Under the pieces are notes generated by a model. That model was given only the letters and a program-made list of their open reading frames with translations. It was not told the origin of the DNA and did no database searches. Shown in pieces: positions 10,535-22,505 of a stretch of 64,000 nucleotides of DNA. Position 1 is the stretch's first letter. Each line of letters starts with the position of its first letter. The position numbers and the translations under genes were made by a program. The DNA lies in NCBI GenBank assembly GCA_016271365.2, contig CM057456.1, positions 665,039,501 to 665,103,500 of the forward strand, written 5' to 3'. This DNA is from Neoceratodus forsteri. Lineage: Eukaryota > Chordata > Ceratodontiformes > Ceratodontidae.

Positions 10535-11640
10535 CTATGCAGGGTTAGAAAACCATGTCTGGGAAGGCCAAGGAAAACAGATGATCTTTAGACAGCACAT
10601 AAAGGTCTCACCTGATGGGGCCTCCCTGATCGATGGTGGCAATGCATTCCACAGGACAGGGTCGGTGACGCTAAATGCCCTGTCACCGGCAGTTCTGAAT
10701 TGAGTCCTGGAAATCTCAATGAGACCCGTAGAAGAGGAATGGAGGAAATGGACTGAGGTGACCAATGTTAAGAGATCAGTCAGGAAGCCAGGGCCTAGTC
10801 CATGTAGGGCCTTTAAGGTGAGCAAACCCACTTTGAAGATAACCCTCCACCAGACCGGCAGCCAGTGCAGTTCTCACAGCTCTGGGATTACAAGGCAGGA
10901 CCTCAAATTGCTGATCAGCAACCTGGCAGCTACGTTCTGCACCAGCTGCAGTCAGCGGTACCTCCGGAGACCCCAAAGTAGAGTGCATTACAGTAATCAA
11001 GCCTGGACAACACAAAGGCATGGACCAGTGTGGGGAGGTCCTCAGGTAGAATTAGAGGTTTGATTCTGGCAATGTTCCTCAGGTGGTAAAAACCACTTTG
11101 GATGACAGATGACACCTGAGATTCAAATGTCGATCTATCATCCAGGAACATGCTAAGATCTTGTACCCTAGAGGAGGCCAACAATGGCATAGGCCCCAGA
11201 AGAGACCTGTAGCTGTTTTGGAGCTGAAACCAGACTTGAGTGGCTGGTAGATTTCAAAGGTCATGAGATGCTTCTCGAACTGCTGTGCCACAATCTTCTC
11301 TACAACCTTTTCTAAAAATAGGAGGTTGGAGATCGGTCGATAATTCGCCAGGATGTTCGAGTCGAGAGATGATTTTTTTCAGAAGGGGCCTCACCACAGC
11401 ATCTTTCAAGGAATCTGGAAAAACTCCCTCTGACAATGTACATCAGACAATTAGGGTGAACACTGGTTCAACCGAACCAACAAATCTCATCAGAACACAT
11501 GTCAGAGCCAGATCCAGTTCACAGTATGTGTGCTTCAGCTTTGAGACAACCTCAATGACCTCAGCCACCTTCACCAATTTAAACTCCTCCCAAAGAGGTG
11601 GAGCACCTCTACCACATCTAAGGTGATTACTGCGAGTCAT
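10535..11640 (-). pseudogene. L2 reverse transcriptase fragments
   Basis: Several frames must be joined. An N-terminal piece has LELDLALT-type sequence (11,443-11,640) and another reads SEGVFPDSLKDAVVRPLLKK (11,254-11,436). A palm-thumb piece, MFLDDRSTFESQVSSVIQSG with LSRLDYCNALYFGV, is at 10,930-11,190. The C-terminus, FRTAGDRAFSVTDPVLWNAL, ends at 10,535. The stretch that should hold the YADD active site appears deleted between the 11,079-11,291 and 11,254-11,436 pieces. Non-functional. Confidence 0.8.
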
Positions 11641-12206
11641 GTTTCAGCTCACTGATGGAATTCTCTGCTGGATGGAGGAAACCCCATCAATGAAGAACTG
11701 AGCAAACTCGTCACACAAGGTGACTGAAAAGGATTTTTTCAGCTGCAGACAGACCAGGTGTAGAAGTCTGTTGACAGTCTGAAATAGCACAGCTGGTCAG
11801 CTCTTCCCTACAACAATTCCCCCTAGGTCAGCTCTTCCCTACAACAATCTTCCAGGATGGGAACTCTGCCTTCTTACGGTTGATTGCCCCCGGGCACTTA
11901 CAATAATAGTGAGCATGGGGGCGTTTTCCTCTCTGACCTGATCTTCTGCCAGCAGCTCTTCAACTTCTGACCTCTAATCTTCATCACCTTGAGATCCCTA
12001 TCAACCCAGGGAGAACTCAAGTGAGAAGATTTGGGTCATACACAGACTGGTGGAGGGCAATGAGTGCTTTGGACACTGCCGTATTATAAGCAGCAACCGC
12101 CTCACTTGTACCCTTCACACATGCAACACCTACACTAGCTAGATCAGCTACCACCAAGAATCCCTCCAGGGAACCCTCCACCCTCAAAGGGCGGTAGCTG
12201 ACCATC

Positions 12207-12930
12207 TCAACAGGGGGAGGACTCTTGGTGGGGGGCCCTGAACAAGAATCTCACTGTGCAGTGATCCGACCAAATGACCTGATCAATCCTGAGGTTAACA
12301 AAGTCATGCCCCAGCGAGAACATGAGGTCCAACATGTGGATGCCGTGGTGGGTGATAGAAGTAAATTCTTGTGTCAAGCCCAGAGATGACATCACCTGGA
12401 GGAGGTTGGAACCAAGCCTGGAGGATTCATCATTGGCCCAGGCATTGAAGTCCCCCAGCACCAAACATCTGGGGGACTCCCAACACCTCACCGACGATGA
12501 GATCCACCACCTCCTGCAGGAATTCTCCCCCAACCCCAGGAAGGTGGTAAATGAGGAGAATCCTGCACCCAGTCCCCCAAGCACTACCACACTTTTGAAG
12601 GACCAGGTAGCTCCCACTGGGTGCATGGTGAAGCCCAGATCATATCTAAAACAAAGGGCCAACCCCCTGCGATACACCATCCAGCAGTGCACTACAGAAT
12701 ACCCAAGGGGGGATGGCGGCCTCCAATACTGGCCCAGCATTGTCACCGACCCAGGTTTTCGTGATGCAAGCCAGACTGACTGAGGAAGTCAAGTATGCCA
12801 TAACTGCTGTCTTGTTCTTGATCGATCTGGCATTGCAAAGAGCTGCCCTTTGAGGACTGGTAGATGTTGTAGCCCTCTGGCTGCCTGCCCACTCAGTCTG
12901 ATGGGATCCCTTGGGATAGAAACCAAACAT
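12207..12930 (-). pseudogene. L2 endonuclease fragments
   Basis: Two overlapping frames. The first has LCNARSIKNKTAVMAYLTSS and ITKTWVGDNAGP, the start of the endonuclease with catalytic Glu replaced by Lys. The second has LVLGDFNAWANDES (GDFN active site intact), THHGIHMLDLMFS and VIWSDHCTVRF (SDH block intact). One frameshift separates them near 12,700. Confidence 0.82.
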
Positions 12931-12935
12931 GTCTG

Positions 12936-15035
12936 GTCTCTCTCTAGGGTTCTTCTAAATCCAGGGCATCTTTAGCACCTGACCACCCCTATCCTGCCCA
13001 ATTCCGTTGTGCCTACAGCACCCCGCCACAGCCAACCATTCTGACCCCTTACAATACCAATATGCAGCTCTAACATAGGAAATCTGATTTAAATTAACTT
13101 GGATTTCTTGTGAAATATATTCAGTTATAACCATGCAACACAATATGTATTCTATAAAAAATATTGCATTGAACTGGTTTATTACTTGATTGCGTTTTAC
13201 AGAATAGCATGTTAGATAAATGATGCACAATGTAAACACAGTGTGCTATATTGATCAATAAAGGAATGAGAATGCCCACCTTACAGTAGCATACCATAAT
13301 GAAGCAAATAGATATGTATTTTTGCAAATAAGATATGTTCTCTATTCTTCTTTTGCTTTCAGAACAAAAACATTTATTTGTTCTCACTTCTTTTTGTTTA
13401 CAGAATAAAAACATTTATTGTTAAAAGCAAGATTATGCATTATGTTAGAGCAGCATTTTTTCTTGCAGTTAACCCTTCTGACAAAATAATTTTTTAGAGT
13501 GATCAGAAATCGTAATTACCCCATGACCAAAGGGATGGAATCCGATATTGAGATCAGCGACCCAAATGAATTTAAGATTTGCTTAAGAATGAATGGTCTG
13601 AATGGATTATGTAACACTGGTTATTATCCTTATAACATGGCATTTGATAAATGTCAAAACCTTTTTGTATTCCATTGCATTTTAATTGAAAGTGTAAGAG
13701 ATGGGATTTACTTTTAAGAAACTCTGTTTAAAAAAAATCTAAACATATACTTCCTTGATTGCCTTTGGCTCTGCAGTGTCCTTGATTTTTCCCTGGTCCT
13801 GCATAAAGGAAACAAGCTATACAGTATATGGGAATTTTATGGCCCTAACAGCATTCTATTGTTATTTTGCTGTTTGTATGTTTAATTTTGGGCCCCCCAT
13901 CCCCCCCTTTGATCAATGTCCCCATGCCTAAACCCTTACCCCAGCTGAGAACACAGGTGATTTGATGCCTTCACAGTCAACATTAATGATGTTCGTGGTT
14001 AGTCAACAAGGGGTGCATAACTACCATACAGCTCCCTTCACCTTTGCAATGCTTTTGTGCCCCAGCTGACCACAGTGTGGGATTCTAAGAACCACACAGG
14101 AGCTCCAGTGACCCGGAGTCAGCACAATGAACCGTCACTAGAATGGCAGACAACTGTATATTTATTAAAAATTATTCCTATAATTTTTTATTTAGTCCTG
14201 TCACTGGTGCTGCCCTTGCTTAACTCAGACTAACTCTCAGCCCAGTCCTCACCTTGTCTGGCACATACCTCTTCCTCCGGAGGGTCAGCAGAATAGCACC
14301 TGCTCTATGGTGGATTCATCTGAGTGTAAGGTTGGCTGTTCCCCCAGCAGGTCCCTCTAGTGTACATTAATGAGATGGCCAGTTAGGCAGGCAGGACCCA
14401 AGAGATTTGACTTCTTGCTCCTTCACTCTACAGTTTTCCCTGTTAGGTTTCTCCCCTCCTCTCAGATTCCAATAGCTAGGATGCCAAGGAGCTTGCATGC
14501 ATTTGAGTTATGACTGTGCTCTAGTATCATTTGGTGCCCTGCCTGCCATGAGCAGCTACAACTGCACTGCCACGTGTTTTCACCCAGGTGGCAACAGAGT
14601 AGCAGAGTCTGCTATGTCTGCCGGAAGAGAACATCTTTTGAGATGCTCAGTCCTCCTCTCTCATCCAAGCCCTAATGTCCAGGGCTCAATCTGAGCCCAG
14701 ATTTCAAGCATTGTGGGTAGCAACCCTACTATGCTACCAGTCTGGTGATCAGATTAATTTTCTGTCTCATTTGGGACCTGGTCCACAGAGTTCATCTGGA
14801 TAGAGCCCAAAGGGGCTTATCTGGATACAGACCAACATGCCCGTAGATGTCAACACTAGTAGCAGCATCCACAGTCTCCTGCCTCCCCACTACATTGATG
14901 GACAAGAGCATGAAGGGGGTGGAGGCATGTTGGGGTATAGTAGATCCAGACAATGGAAGAGGAGAATTACTCAGTATTACTCAGTGTGATAGACAGAAGT
15001 AGGCCATAAGCCAATTGTGACTGTCTCCCATTCCT
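12936..15035. other. AT-rich then mixed non-coding DNA
   Basis: No gene recognised over 2.1 kb. A ~45-bp stretch containing CAGAACAAAAACATTTATT is imperfectly duplicated at 13,347-13,421. The rest shows no repeat or motif I can name. Confidence 0.4.
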
Positions 15036-16325
15036 AGTGGGCTTATTGTTCGCAGCTGGACCTGTCTAGTTCGTTCTTGAATCTATTTAATACACTGATC
15101 TTGACTAAATACTGTGGTAAGGTTCCACAGTTTGGTGCCCTTAATGTGTAAAAGTTGTCATGCTTTTTGGTACTAACCCTTGAAATTATTAATCGTCTTT
15201 TGAGAGATTTTAGGTTAATCCCACTATCTTTTGGTTCAATGCAACATTCTGTGGAGAGAGCTGGGTTGTTCAGTATTTTGTATAATAATAACATATCACC
15301 CCTTATCCTTCTATCCCATAAACTATACATGTTCAAGCTCCTAAGTCTCTCACTATATAGCATGTTCTGCAGCTTTGGAATCAGCCTTGTAATCTCCTCT
15401 GAGCACTGTCAATCAGATTAATAGCCTTCCTATGGTAGGGCAACCAGAATGAGGACCTATAGTCCAAGTGTGGTCTAATGTATGTTCTATAAAGAGGAAT
15501 CAAACACCATTTGTTCCTTGATATGAATACTTTTTTGATACAACCTATCAATCCATTAGTTGTCTATGTTACTTTTTTACAGTGGCTGGTGGATCTGAAT
15601 GCGTTGTCTAAAATAATACCCAGGTCACGTTTGTTTAGCACTGGTTTTAGGAGTGCATTGCTAGACAATATGTCCTTGAGGGATTATTTTTTCCTATATA
15701 GAGGATGGTACAATTATTGGTGTTAAACTGCATCTTGTTTGTTTTCGCTCATAGTTCAATATGTCTCAAGTCACTTATAATGAACTGGTACATGTCATCA
15801 GTGTCTACTTCACCACAGATTTTTGTATCATCTGTAAATTTTGATATGTGGTTACTAACATCTTGATACATATCATTGATTAAAAAAAAGAGCTATTGCA
15901 GGATTCTGGACTGAACTCTGGGGCATCCCGCTGGTAACCAAGCCCTCATTTGATAGATACCCACCAACGTAAACTTGCTGTGTTCTATTAATCAGCCAGT
16001 CTTGAACTCAACTAAGTCCCATACTCTCTAGTTTAGTCACCAGTTCAAAATTAGACACAATGTCAAATGCCTCCCTGAAGTCCAAAAAGATGACATCCAC
16101 AGGTAAACCATTGTCTAGACTATCACTGACCCTGTTATAGAATGATATAAGATTTGTTGCGCATGACTTCCCTGAAGGGAAGCCATCGTGAGTGGTATAA
16201 ACCAAACCTTTATCCATTACTTCATTATCTAGATGTGATTTTAAAATTTTTTCCATAATCTTACATGGCACCGATGTCAGGCTTATTGGCCTGTAATTAC
16301 ACACTGCTGACCTACTACCTTTTTA
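15036..16325 (-). pseudogene. CR1-type LINE reverse transcriptase, C-terminal part
   Basis: Minus strand. A piece starting CNYRPISLTSV and FLDFREAFDIV (block A Asp) lies at 16,008-16,304. The C-terminal block SERLRSLNMYSLWDRRIRGD, LLYKILNN and KKHDNFYTLR lies at 15,043-15,363. The palm region between is present but broken. The element's 5' continuation is beyond the R1 insertion, at 17,170. Confidence 0.85.
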
Positions 16326-17169
16326 GGGCTGCAGTAAGCATAGCCCTGCAGACCTCTTGCTATCAAAAAAGCAGGTAGCACATTCCTTTTGACTGAACAA
16401 CATGTTGGAGATGCAACACAGTTGCTTTCACGTCTGTGAAGCACTCTGCTCGCTGTCTGCACTGGCAGTTACACTGCACTATTTTTTAGTCTGCTGCAGT
16501 CATGTCAGAACATGGCACACTCCGCTGTGTCCAAGATATCCACCAAACTGTATTGCACATGCGCGACTGCTAGAGTACATGCAATACATTGTGGTGGCCA
16601 TTTTGGTCACTATGCTGTGTTCTGCTGTGACCACTGATTTCCTTTTTTTTAAATTATACATATCCTCCTTCCCACCTGACCCTCCCTCTCTGCACTCACT
16701 ACCCCATCAGAAACATAACAATGATATTGGGGGGTGCCCAATCCCCCAATGTTGCGATCATGTTTTGAGTGACCTTTTCTTCCCATATATGATTTTTTGT
16801 CTTCCCCCCCCACTTGACCCTCCCTCTCAGCGCCTCCACCAGAGACAGAACAGTGACATTGAGGGTGCCCAATCCCCCAGTGTCATCATTGGGAATCCTC
16901 GGTTGTTTTTTTGTTTTATCTGTAAAAAGAAAACCATCCATCGATATCTTTTGCGGCTATTCCTGACCCTCGTTCCTGACCCTCCTACTCAGCACCCACC
17001 ACCTCACACACTCCCAAATCCCCTTACCTATCACTCTGGGGTCCAAAGTTGTAATTGTCTCTGGACCGCATAGGCATGTCTTCACTCTTCAAAGTTGACC
17101 ACGAACTGAAGAAACAGGTATGCAGTTTATTGTATTTCAATGGTATTTTGAACCTAGTGGCATAACTTG
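16326..17169 (+). mobile_element. Unclassified element R1 inserted in CR1
   Basis: The CR1 frame VMPV-(Y)K-KGSRSAVCNYRPIS is cut here, and TTTA flanks both sides (16,322-16,325 and 17,170-17,173). The insert starts GGGCTGCAGTAAGC and ends GGCATAACTTG. Its body contains a recurring block (CTGTAAAAAGAAAACCATCC, then a proline-like CCCACC-rich stretch, CTCTTCAAAGTTGACC, GAACTGAAGAA). That block returns at 21,770-21,870, 31,890-32,170 and, reversed, 58,690-58,960. No transposase or RT. Length 844 bp. The long open frame here (16,402-17,073) looks like low-complexity translation. Confidence 0.65.
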
Positions 17170-17360
17170 TTTATACAGGCATGACTTGCAATACTTTCCA
17201 TTGGACAGGCACAACCCCAGAGGGCAAGTATAAATTGATTAATCTGGTTATCAGTAAAGCAAGTTCATATGCAGGATCTCTAAAGGTTTTGTGTTCAATT
17301 CCATCTAAGTTTTCAGATTCTGATTCTGGAATCAAAGTTTTTACAGACATCTGAGACAGC
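17170..17360 (-). pseudogene. CR1 reverse transcriptase, upstream fragment
   Basis: Sense frame reads SENLDGIEHKTFRDPAYELA then LYLPSGVVPVQWKVLQVMPV, the block that precedes CNYRPISL in CR1 reverse transcriptases (PDGI.P..L..LA.ELA...SG.VP..WK.A.V.P). It is thus contiguous with the piece ending at 16,325 once R1 is removed. Confidence 0.82.
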
Positions 17361-18040
17361 AGGTTGGTTGATGACTGATAGGGAGTCCCACACCAGAGTG
17401 TTCTGATGAATGAAGGGGGTCTATGTGATAACGGCAAATGCCTAAAGGCGATCACCATTATCACACAGAGTGCCGAAAACATATTCAGCACTCTGAGAAC
17501 CCCGGCGCACAAGACAATGGTGCCAGGAGATTTTTTTAATGTTTTCTGTGGGGAGGCTGCACCCCCACACCCAACCATCATGGGGGGCTTTGCCCCTGCA
17601 CCCCCTACATAAGGATTCTCAACTCCAGGGGGGTGCATGTTGGGGGGGGTGAAAGCATTAAAAAAATAAAGCTTCAGGCCAGGCACAATAAAATCCCACC
17701 AGCACCCGGACCTGAGCCTGTTACCTCACCCACCCCAACCAAGAGCCAACCCCTGATGCCATGACGCTGTTTGGCCATTCACCACAGCACCACCCCCAAC
17801 AGCCTCTCTGCCCCCTCCTAGCACATGCTCTGTGTCTCCCCCACATGCATACACATACTGACATCCTGTCGCCTAGTTCACCCACTCCCTCATCCGGGTC
17901 ACCCTACCTCCCACCATCGCTAGGGGATTGCGCTGAAGGAGGCACCATTACAGACAGCGCCCTTCTCCATGCGCCCACTTCACGCGATACCATGAAGGGG
18001 AAATACTAAATATATGCTGTGAGATCAACAAAATAATGGT
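17361..18040. other. GC-rich interspersed DNA of unknown class
   Basis: Contains GGGGGCTTTGCCCCTGCACC-like palindromic C/G tracts near 17,580 and a proline-rich-coding stretch at 17,690-17,990. It separates two CR1-like fragments, so it is probably inserted DNA. No gene recognised. Confidence 0.35.
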
Positions 18041-18460
18041 GAAAGGTATTAGCTATTGTAGCCTGATCTTTACAATTAATACCATTTTTATCAATATCAG
18101 ATGGAATAAAGTGACTACTTAGGCTAAAATACTGTTTGATACACCGCCAGAACTGGTGTGAGTTCTAGCCATGGAATCAAAAAGCAGTTTACAATGCATG
18201 CTTTTATGGTGCATGATGTCCTGTAGTTGACCCAGTCAGAAGCAGATAAGGCAGACTTCCATTTCAGACAGCATTTATATCTAGCTTTAATCAAGAATAA
18301 GTGGAAAATGTCAAGCCATTTTGTTACAAGGTAGCATACCTTTCTCCTAGTAAATGGAACTTGCTTAAGATAGAGGCCTGTGGCCAGAGAATTAAAATGG
18401 GAGATGGCCAAGTTAATATCAGTCGGAACCTACAGATATGACAAACCTAAGCAGAATATC
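18040..18460 (-). pseudogene. Possible LINE endonuclease-RT linker fragment
   Basis: A minus-strand frame gives LAISHFNSLATGLYLKQVPF, LIKARYKCCLKWK and DWVNYRTS, resembling the linker between endonuclease and RT in CR1/Rex-like LINEs (charged helices ending ..W..YR..). It may be the 5' continuation of the CR1 at 15.0-17.4 kb. No active-site motif, so uncertain. Confidence 0.4.
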
Positions 18461-18559
18461 TCTTAACACACCCAGAAAGTCTTGTGGTCCTCTGACCTGC
18501 ACCAAACCCATTGCTAAATGTAAAACACACACTGGTAGTATAGCTGTGCCCCCACTAAC

Positions 18560-19250
18560 CCTGATCCCATTGTTAAATGTAAAATACACCCTTATAGTCT
18601 AGGTAACCCTATCCTATTCCTGTTTTTCGAAGAAAATCCCACCCTTATATTTCAGTGGTATCCCTTTCCACTCTGATCCAAATTGAAAAATTATTTCCCA
18701 TTTCTCCACAGCCCGCCCAATCAGAACCCACCACCATCCACCCCGTCCCGCACCTGACTCATCCAACAGCTCCTGTCCAGGACAGCAGGCAGATCATTGG
18801 GTGGAGATGCACAAAGACCTTCCAGTCACTACTTCAGTAGCCACTATCTGCATGACGGTGACTGAGCACCCATTCACTACATGCAGTCCATGTCATTCAG
18901 GTGGTGGCCAGCTGAGTGGTGAGTGGAGAGTCTGTGCCGGTCACTACCAAATGATCTACCTGCAGTCTTGAACTGATGGTGTAGGGTAAGTCTGGTGCTA
19001 GATGGGGAGGGTGGAGGTTGGTGGGTGCTTAATGGGTGGGCTAGGGAGGAGGAGGAGCAATGCCATTTTATAGTGGGGCTCAAGAAATTAAAAGGGGTAT
19101 CACTGAACTTCCAGGGTCAATAAATGCAACTTTGGGGATCAGGATGGGAGTGGGGTTCCATTGAACTACTCTGGTGTGTCATACTTTGACATCGGGGATC
19201 AGGGCGGGGTTGAAGCTTCTAGACTAAAAGGGTAGGTTTTATATTTAAAA
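18560..19250. mobile_element. Foldback element at the edge of a CR1
   Basis: Outer arms: TTAAATGTAAAATACACCCT near 18,573 and the inverse AGGGTAGGTTTTATATTTAA near 19,230. Inner arms: GGCAGATCATTGGGT near 18,788 and CCAAATGATCTACCTGC near 18,947. The mirror is imperfect throughout, so the copy is old. A (C/G)-rich centre has no coding capacity. A different family from the AATGCATCAGTTAGGG foldbacks. Confidence 0.6.
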
Positions 19251-19400
19251 ACTATAAAAACAAAGAACACAAGGGATAATAGGACATTAGATCTTGTTTT
19301 GAGTAATATGGGTGACACAGTTCAGGACTGCCAATTAACAGTACCACTTGGGAATAGTGATCACGCCATTGTTTCATTTAAGATTTAGGAATACAGTAAG

Positions 19401-19787
19401 ATGCAACAAGGAGAAGCTACTGTATTGAACTTTAGTAAGGCCAATTTTGACAAGATGAGGCATGACCTGGCAAAATGGAACTGGCAAAAAGAATTCCAAA
19501 ATAAACCACTGAGTACTATGTGGGAATTGTTGAGTACTAAACTGAACAAAACAATAAAAAGTTATATACTTATGGAAAGAAAATACAATATGGTGGGTAA
19601 GATACCAACATGGATGACCAAAAAGGTCAGGAATTCAATTAAAAAGAAGAACAAGGCTTACAGAAATGCATGGATAAGCAAAAATCAAGGAGGATGGAGC
19701 CATTACAAAAATACACTCAACGTAGCCAAAAGGGCACTAAAGAAAGCAAAGAGTGATGATGAGAGGAAGTTGGCAGTCAAAACTTGA
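19401..19787 (+). pseudogene. CR1 endonuclease-RT linker
   Basis: 128 codons open, rich in Lys and Asn: NFSKANFDKMRHDLAKWNW, KIPTWMTKKVRNSIKKKNKA and YKNTLNVAKRALKKAKSD. This is the basic helical linker of CR1-clade ORF2 (the DW......W......... IP....R....PW....L.....K pattern). Follows the SDH block by one stop. Confidence 0.75.
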
Positions 19788-20144
19788 CAACTTTAAAGCT
19801 TTTTTGTCTATATTAACAATAAAAAGGGGGTAACACTAAGGTATGACTGTTTTTCAATCCAGAAGGCTGACTAGTGGAAGAGACAAAACAAATAGCTCAT
19901 ATGCAGAATAAATACTTTTCATCGGTAATTAATGTTAAACCTAATAATACCAGGAGAGTTGGAAAGGGGAAGAAACACCAGGCCCACTTACACTAGACAA
20001 AATGGATATCAGGAATAGGCTGTGTAGCATGAACCCTAATAAGTCCCCAGGCCCCGATGGATTCCATCTCAGAATCATTAAAGAACTGGCCAATGAGCTT
20101 GCTGGCCCATTAACATACATTTTTTATTTTTTCGTGAGGGAGAA

Positions 20145-21138
20145 GTGATTGATTCATGGAGGTCAGCAACAGTCATACATCTGCATAAAAAGGGGTGTAG
20201 AAAGGACCCTGGAAACTATCACTTAGTGAGCCTTACTTCTGCCATGTCTAAGGTCCTAGAGGGTATTATGAAAGATTTCATAGGCACATATATACAAGAT
20301 TCTAACATGGAAGATAATGCTCAACATGGTTTTACAAGAGGAAAGTCTTGCCAAACAAAAATATTTGAGTTCTATGGCAAGGTCAGTAAGGCACTGGATA
20401 TGGGTAGAACAGTGGATATAATTTATTTGGACTTTACCAAGGCATTTGATAAATTGCCCCATCAAGAGCTGACTGAAGTTCTGTCTGATATGGGCATGAG
20501 CATTCAAGGGGTTTGCTCTGACTGGGCTGAGGTGATGAGGGGGTCCCTCAGGGGTTGGTTTTAGGACCGTGTCTCTTTGATCTTTATATCACCTCTGTGC
20601 ACTGTAATAGTGACAGCATATGGTTGACTATATTTGCGGATGGCTGTTGCTTAGGGACAGTGATAGACACCACAGAAGACATACAAAAACTTAAGCATGC
20701 ATTGGATATGCTTGAAACATGGTCTTTCAAGTACAAATTAGATTCTAACAATGAAAAATGCAGTTATGCACTTGGGTAAAAGCAATCCAAATGTACGTTA
20801 TACACTAAATGGCTGTCCTCTAATGACTGTCTTGGTGGAAAGGGACTTGGGTATAACCATATCAAATGATCTGCAGTTTAAGTCCCACAGTTAAAACAAT
20901 TGTGAAAAAAGCCAACAGCACGTTGAACAGCATAATTAGGCATATTTCTCATAGGGAAAGGGGAGTTATTATGTCACTGTATGTGTCACTGGTTAGACCT
21001 ATTTTGGAGTATTGTGCCCAGGTTTGGGCACCGTTTAAGAAAACAGAAATTCAGATGATTGAAAGAGTACAGAGGAGAGCAACACGAATAATAAAAGATC
21101 AGATGGGCAATAACTATGAGGTCAGGTTCAGAGAGTAG
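20145..21138 (+). pseudogene. CR1 reverse transcriptase, frameshifted
   Basis: Frame one has WRSATVIHLHKKG, NYHLVSLTSAMSKVLEGIMK, HGFTRGKSCQT and IIYLDFTKAFDKLPHQ (block A). Frame two has LDLYITSVHCNSD and IFADGCCLGTV, where the canonical ADD reads ADG, so the second catalytic Asp is lost. Frame three has ISHRERGVIMSLYVSLVRPI, LEYCAQVWAPFKKTEI and MIERVQRRATRII. Just before 20,145 the sense also reads NPNKSPGPDGFHLRIIKELA. Confidence 0.85.
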
Positions 21139-21333
21139 AATATGTACTGATTGGGGTATAGAAGGCTACGAGGTAATATGTGTTTATTATACAGTGCCCT
21201 AACAAATGATGAGTTATGGGAAAGCTTAGGCCTAGATTTCAGGGATCAAATTTATAACACGCTTGCCCATACCTTACAACTTAAGGGTGGAAACTGTAAT
21301 TCCATTAAATGACAGAAATGGTATAGTCAAAGG

Positions 21334-21600
21334 GTGATATCCTTTTGGAATTCACTACCTGGGGAGGTGGTGAGAAGTTCAACTATGAACCAGTTTAAAA
21401 CAAGGCTTGATAATTTTACAGGAAAAATGGACATTATGCTTATCATTAACATACAGGCAAACAATATGGACATAAAGACTTCTAGCTGTGACATTACCTA
21501 TGATATCGGTGATACTTATGAAATACTCTTATTGGATTGGGGTTTAAATAAATGGAGCAGACACTGCAAAATGAGGGGACTTGTGGAAAGCACAAAATAA
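21334..21600 (+). pseudogene. CR1 C-terminal fragment
   Basis: ISFWNSLPGEVVRSSTMNQF and KTRLDNF are the conserved C-terminal WN.LP..VV....V..FK..LD block. The tail beyond is not conserved. Confidence 0.75.
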
Positions 21601-21764
21601 TTAATTCTACTCTTCAGAAAAGTTATTTCTCTAGCTACAGTAGTGCTCAAAAGTACATACTGTAAGTACATACTGTATACATTATCACTTGACTGTGCCA
21701 AGAAATAAAACAAAATCATGTTACTAACAGCCATCCATGCTGGGGATCTAATTTCTGCTTTTTG

Positions 21765-21880
21765 TTGTTTCATCTGTAAAAAGGAAACCATCCATCAATG
21801 TCTTTTGTGTCTGTTCCTGACCCCTCACCTGACCCTTCCACTCAGCACCCACCACCCTGCACCCCCCCAAGTCCTTACTT
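21765..21880 (+). repeat. Fragment of element R1
   Basis: CATCTGTAAAAAGGAAACCA, then TGACCCTTCCACTCAGCACC, matches R1 at 16,915-17,010 and 31,900-32,020 in order. Only the central ~110 bp are present, and it abuts the Harbinger fragment. Confidence 0.55.
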
Positions 21881-21995
21881 AGCCGTGCAGGGGAGGCCAT
21901 GGCCAAGACATACAGGGTGGTGATGTAAACTGTAGCAGGTGATCATGGAAACAGGCAATGGCAGGCATTAAGCATCATGTGTGTTCCCCCCACAG

Positions 21996-22408
21996 GTGAG
22001 AGTGCATACCCTCTCAGGCCTTGGCTGCTCACTCCCATCCAGCTACCATCCAATGCTGTGGAGGAGCAGTACAACAAGCCACACATCGCCACATGCAATA
22101 TCATAGAGTGCATCTTTGGCATGCTCAAGATGTGATTCCATTACCTAGATAGATCTGGTGGTGCCCTACAGTACAGCCTTGTGAAAGCCTGTGGCATATT
22201 CCTGGCCTGCTGCATGCTGTAAAACATGGCCATCGATCATGGGATAGCTGTCCAGGTGGATAAGAGCAACAGCAGTGATGATGATGAGGAGGACCAGCCA
22301 GACGATGGTGTGCAGCCACCCATGGAGAGGAGGGACCCCAGGCTGGTGGTCCATGCCAGGAGGCACAGAGACACCAATGTCAAAGAGCACTATGGGAACC
22401 ACAGGTGA
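21996..22408 (+). pseudogene. Harbinger transposase, C-terminal exon
   Basis: DDE nuclease end of a PIF/Harbinger transposon. Sense reads ESAYPLRPWLLTPIQLPSNA, EQYNKPHIATCNIIECIFG (catalytic Glu in IEC.FG), MLKM-stop-FHYLDRSGG, IFLACCML-stop-NMAIDHG (usual CCMLHN). It ends RRDPRLVVHARRHRDTNVKE, stop at 22,408. Two in-frame stops. The GD(S)xY catalytic Asp appears as Glu. A CCCCCCACAG tract just before suggests a splice acceptor, so the rest of the transposase would have been in upstream exons that are missing here. Confidence 0.85.
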
Positions 22409-22443
22409 GGACCATACAGGGCAGCTGTGCATGCACAGCACTC

Positions 22444-22453
22444 CACACACACA

Positions 22454-22502
<49 letters not shown>
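22444..22502 (+). repeat. (CA)n microsatellite
   Basis: About 29 CA dinucleotides with one T interruption, just 3' of the transposase fragment. Confidence 0.95.

Positions 22503-22505
<3 letters not shown>

Larger units (their letters stand above)
10372..12935 (-). mobile_element. Second L2-type LINE, degenerate
   Basis: Minus-strand LINE of the same group as that at 0.6-4 kb. The 3' end is GGCAAGGCAAGGCAAAG at 10,372 followed by a short GGCGCC stem. RT remnants run 10,535-11,640 in several frames and the endonuclease runs 12,207-12,930. At 11,780-11,860 a 30-odd-base segment (CAGCTCTTCCCTACAACAAT) is directly duplicated. More frameshifts than in the first copy, so it is older or decayed faster. 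Confidence 0.82.
19258..21600 (+). mobile_element. CR1-type LINE, endonuclease end to C-terminus
   Basis: Plus strand, 5'-truncated. It opens with the end of the endonuclease (TLDLVLSNMGDTVQD, then LGNSDHAIVSF with the SDH catalytic block), then linker, RT and C-terminal domain in order. Five or more frames have to be joined. The 5' side abuts the foldback. Confidence 0.88.

Noticed and set aside
16402..17073. 223-codon plus-strand frame with hydrophobic and proline-rich segments
   Set aside because: Lies in element R1, whose other copies do not keep this frame open; low-complexity Pro/His tail.
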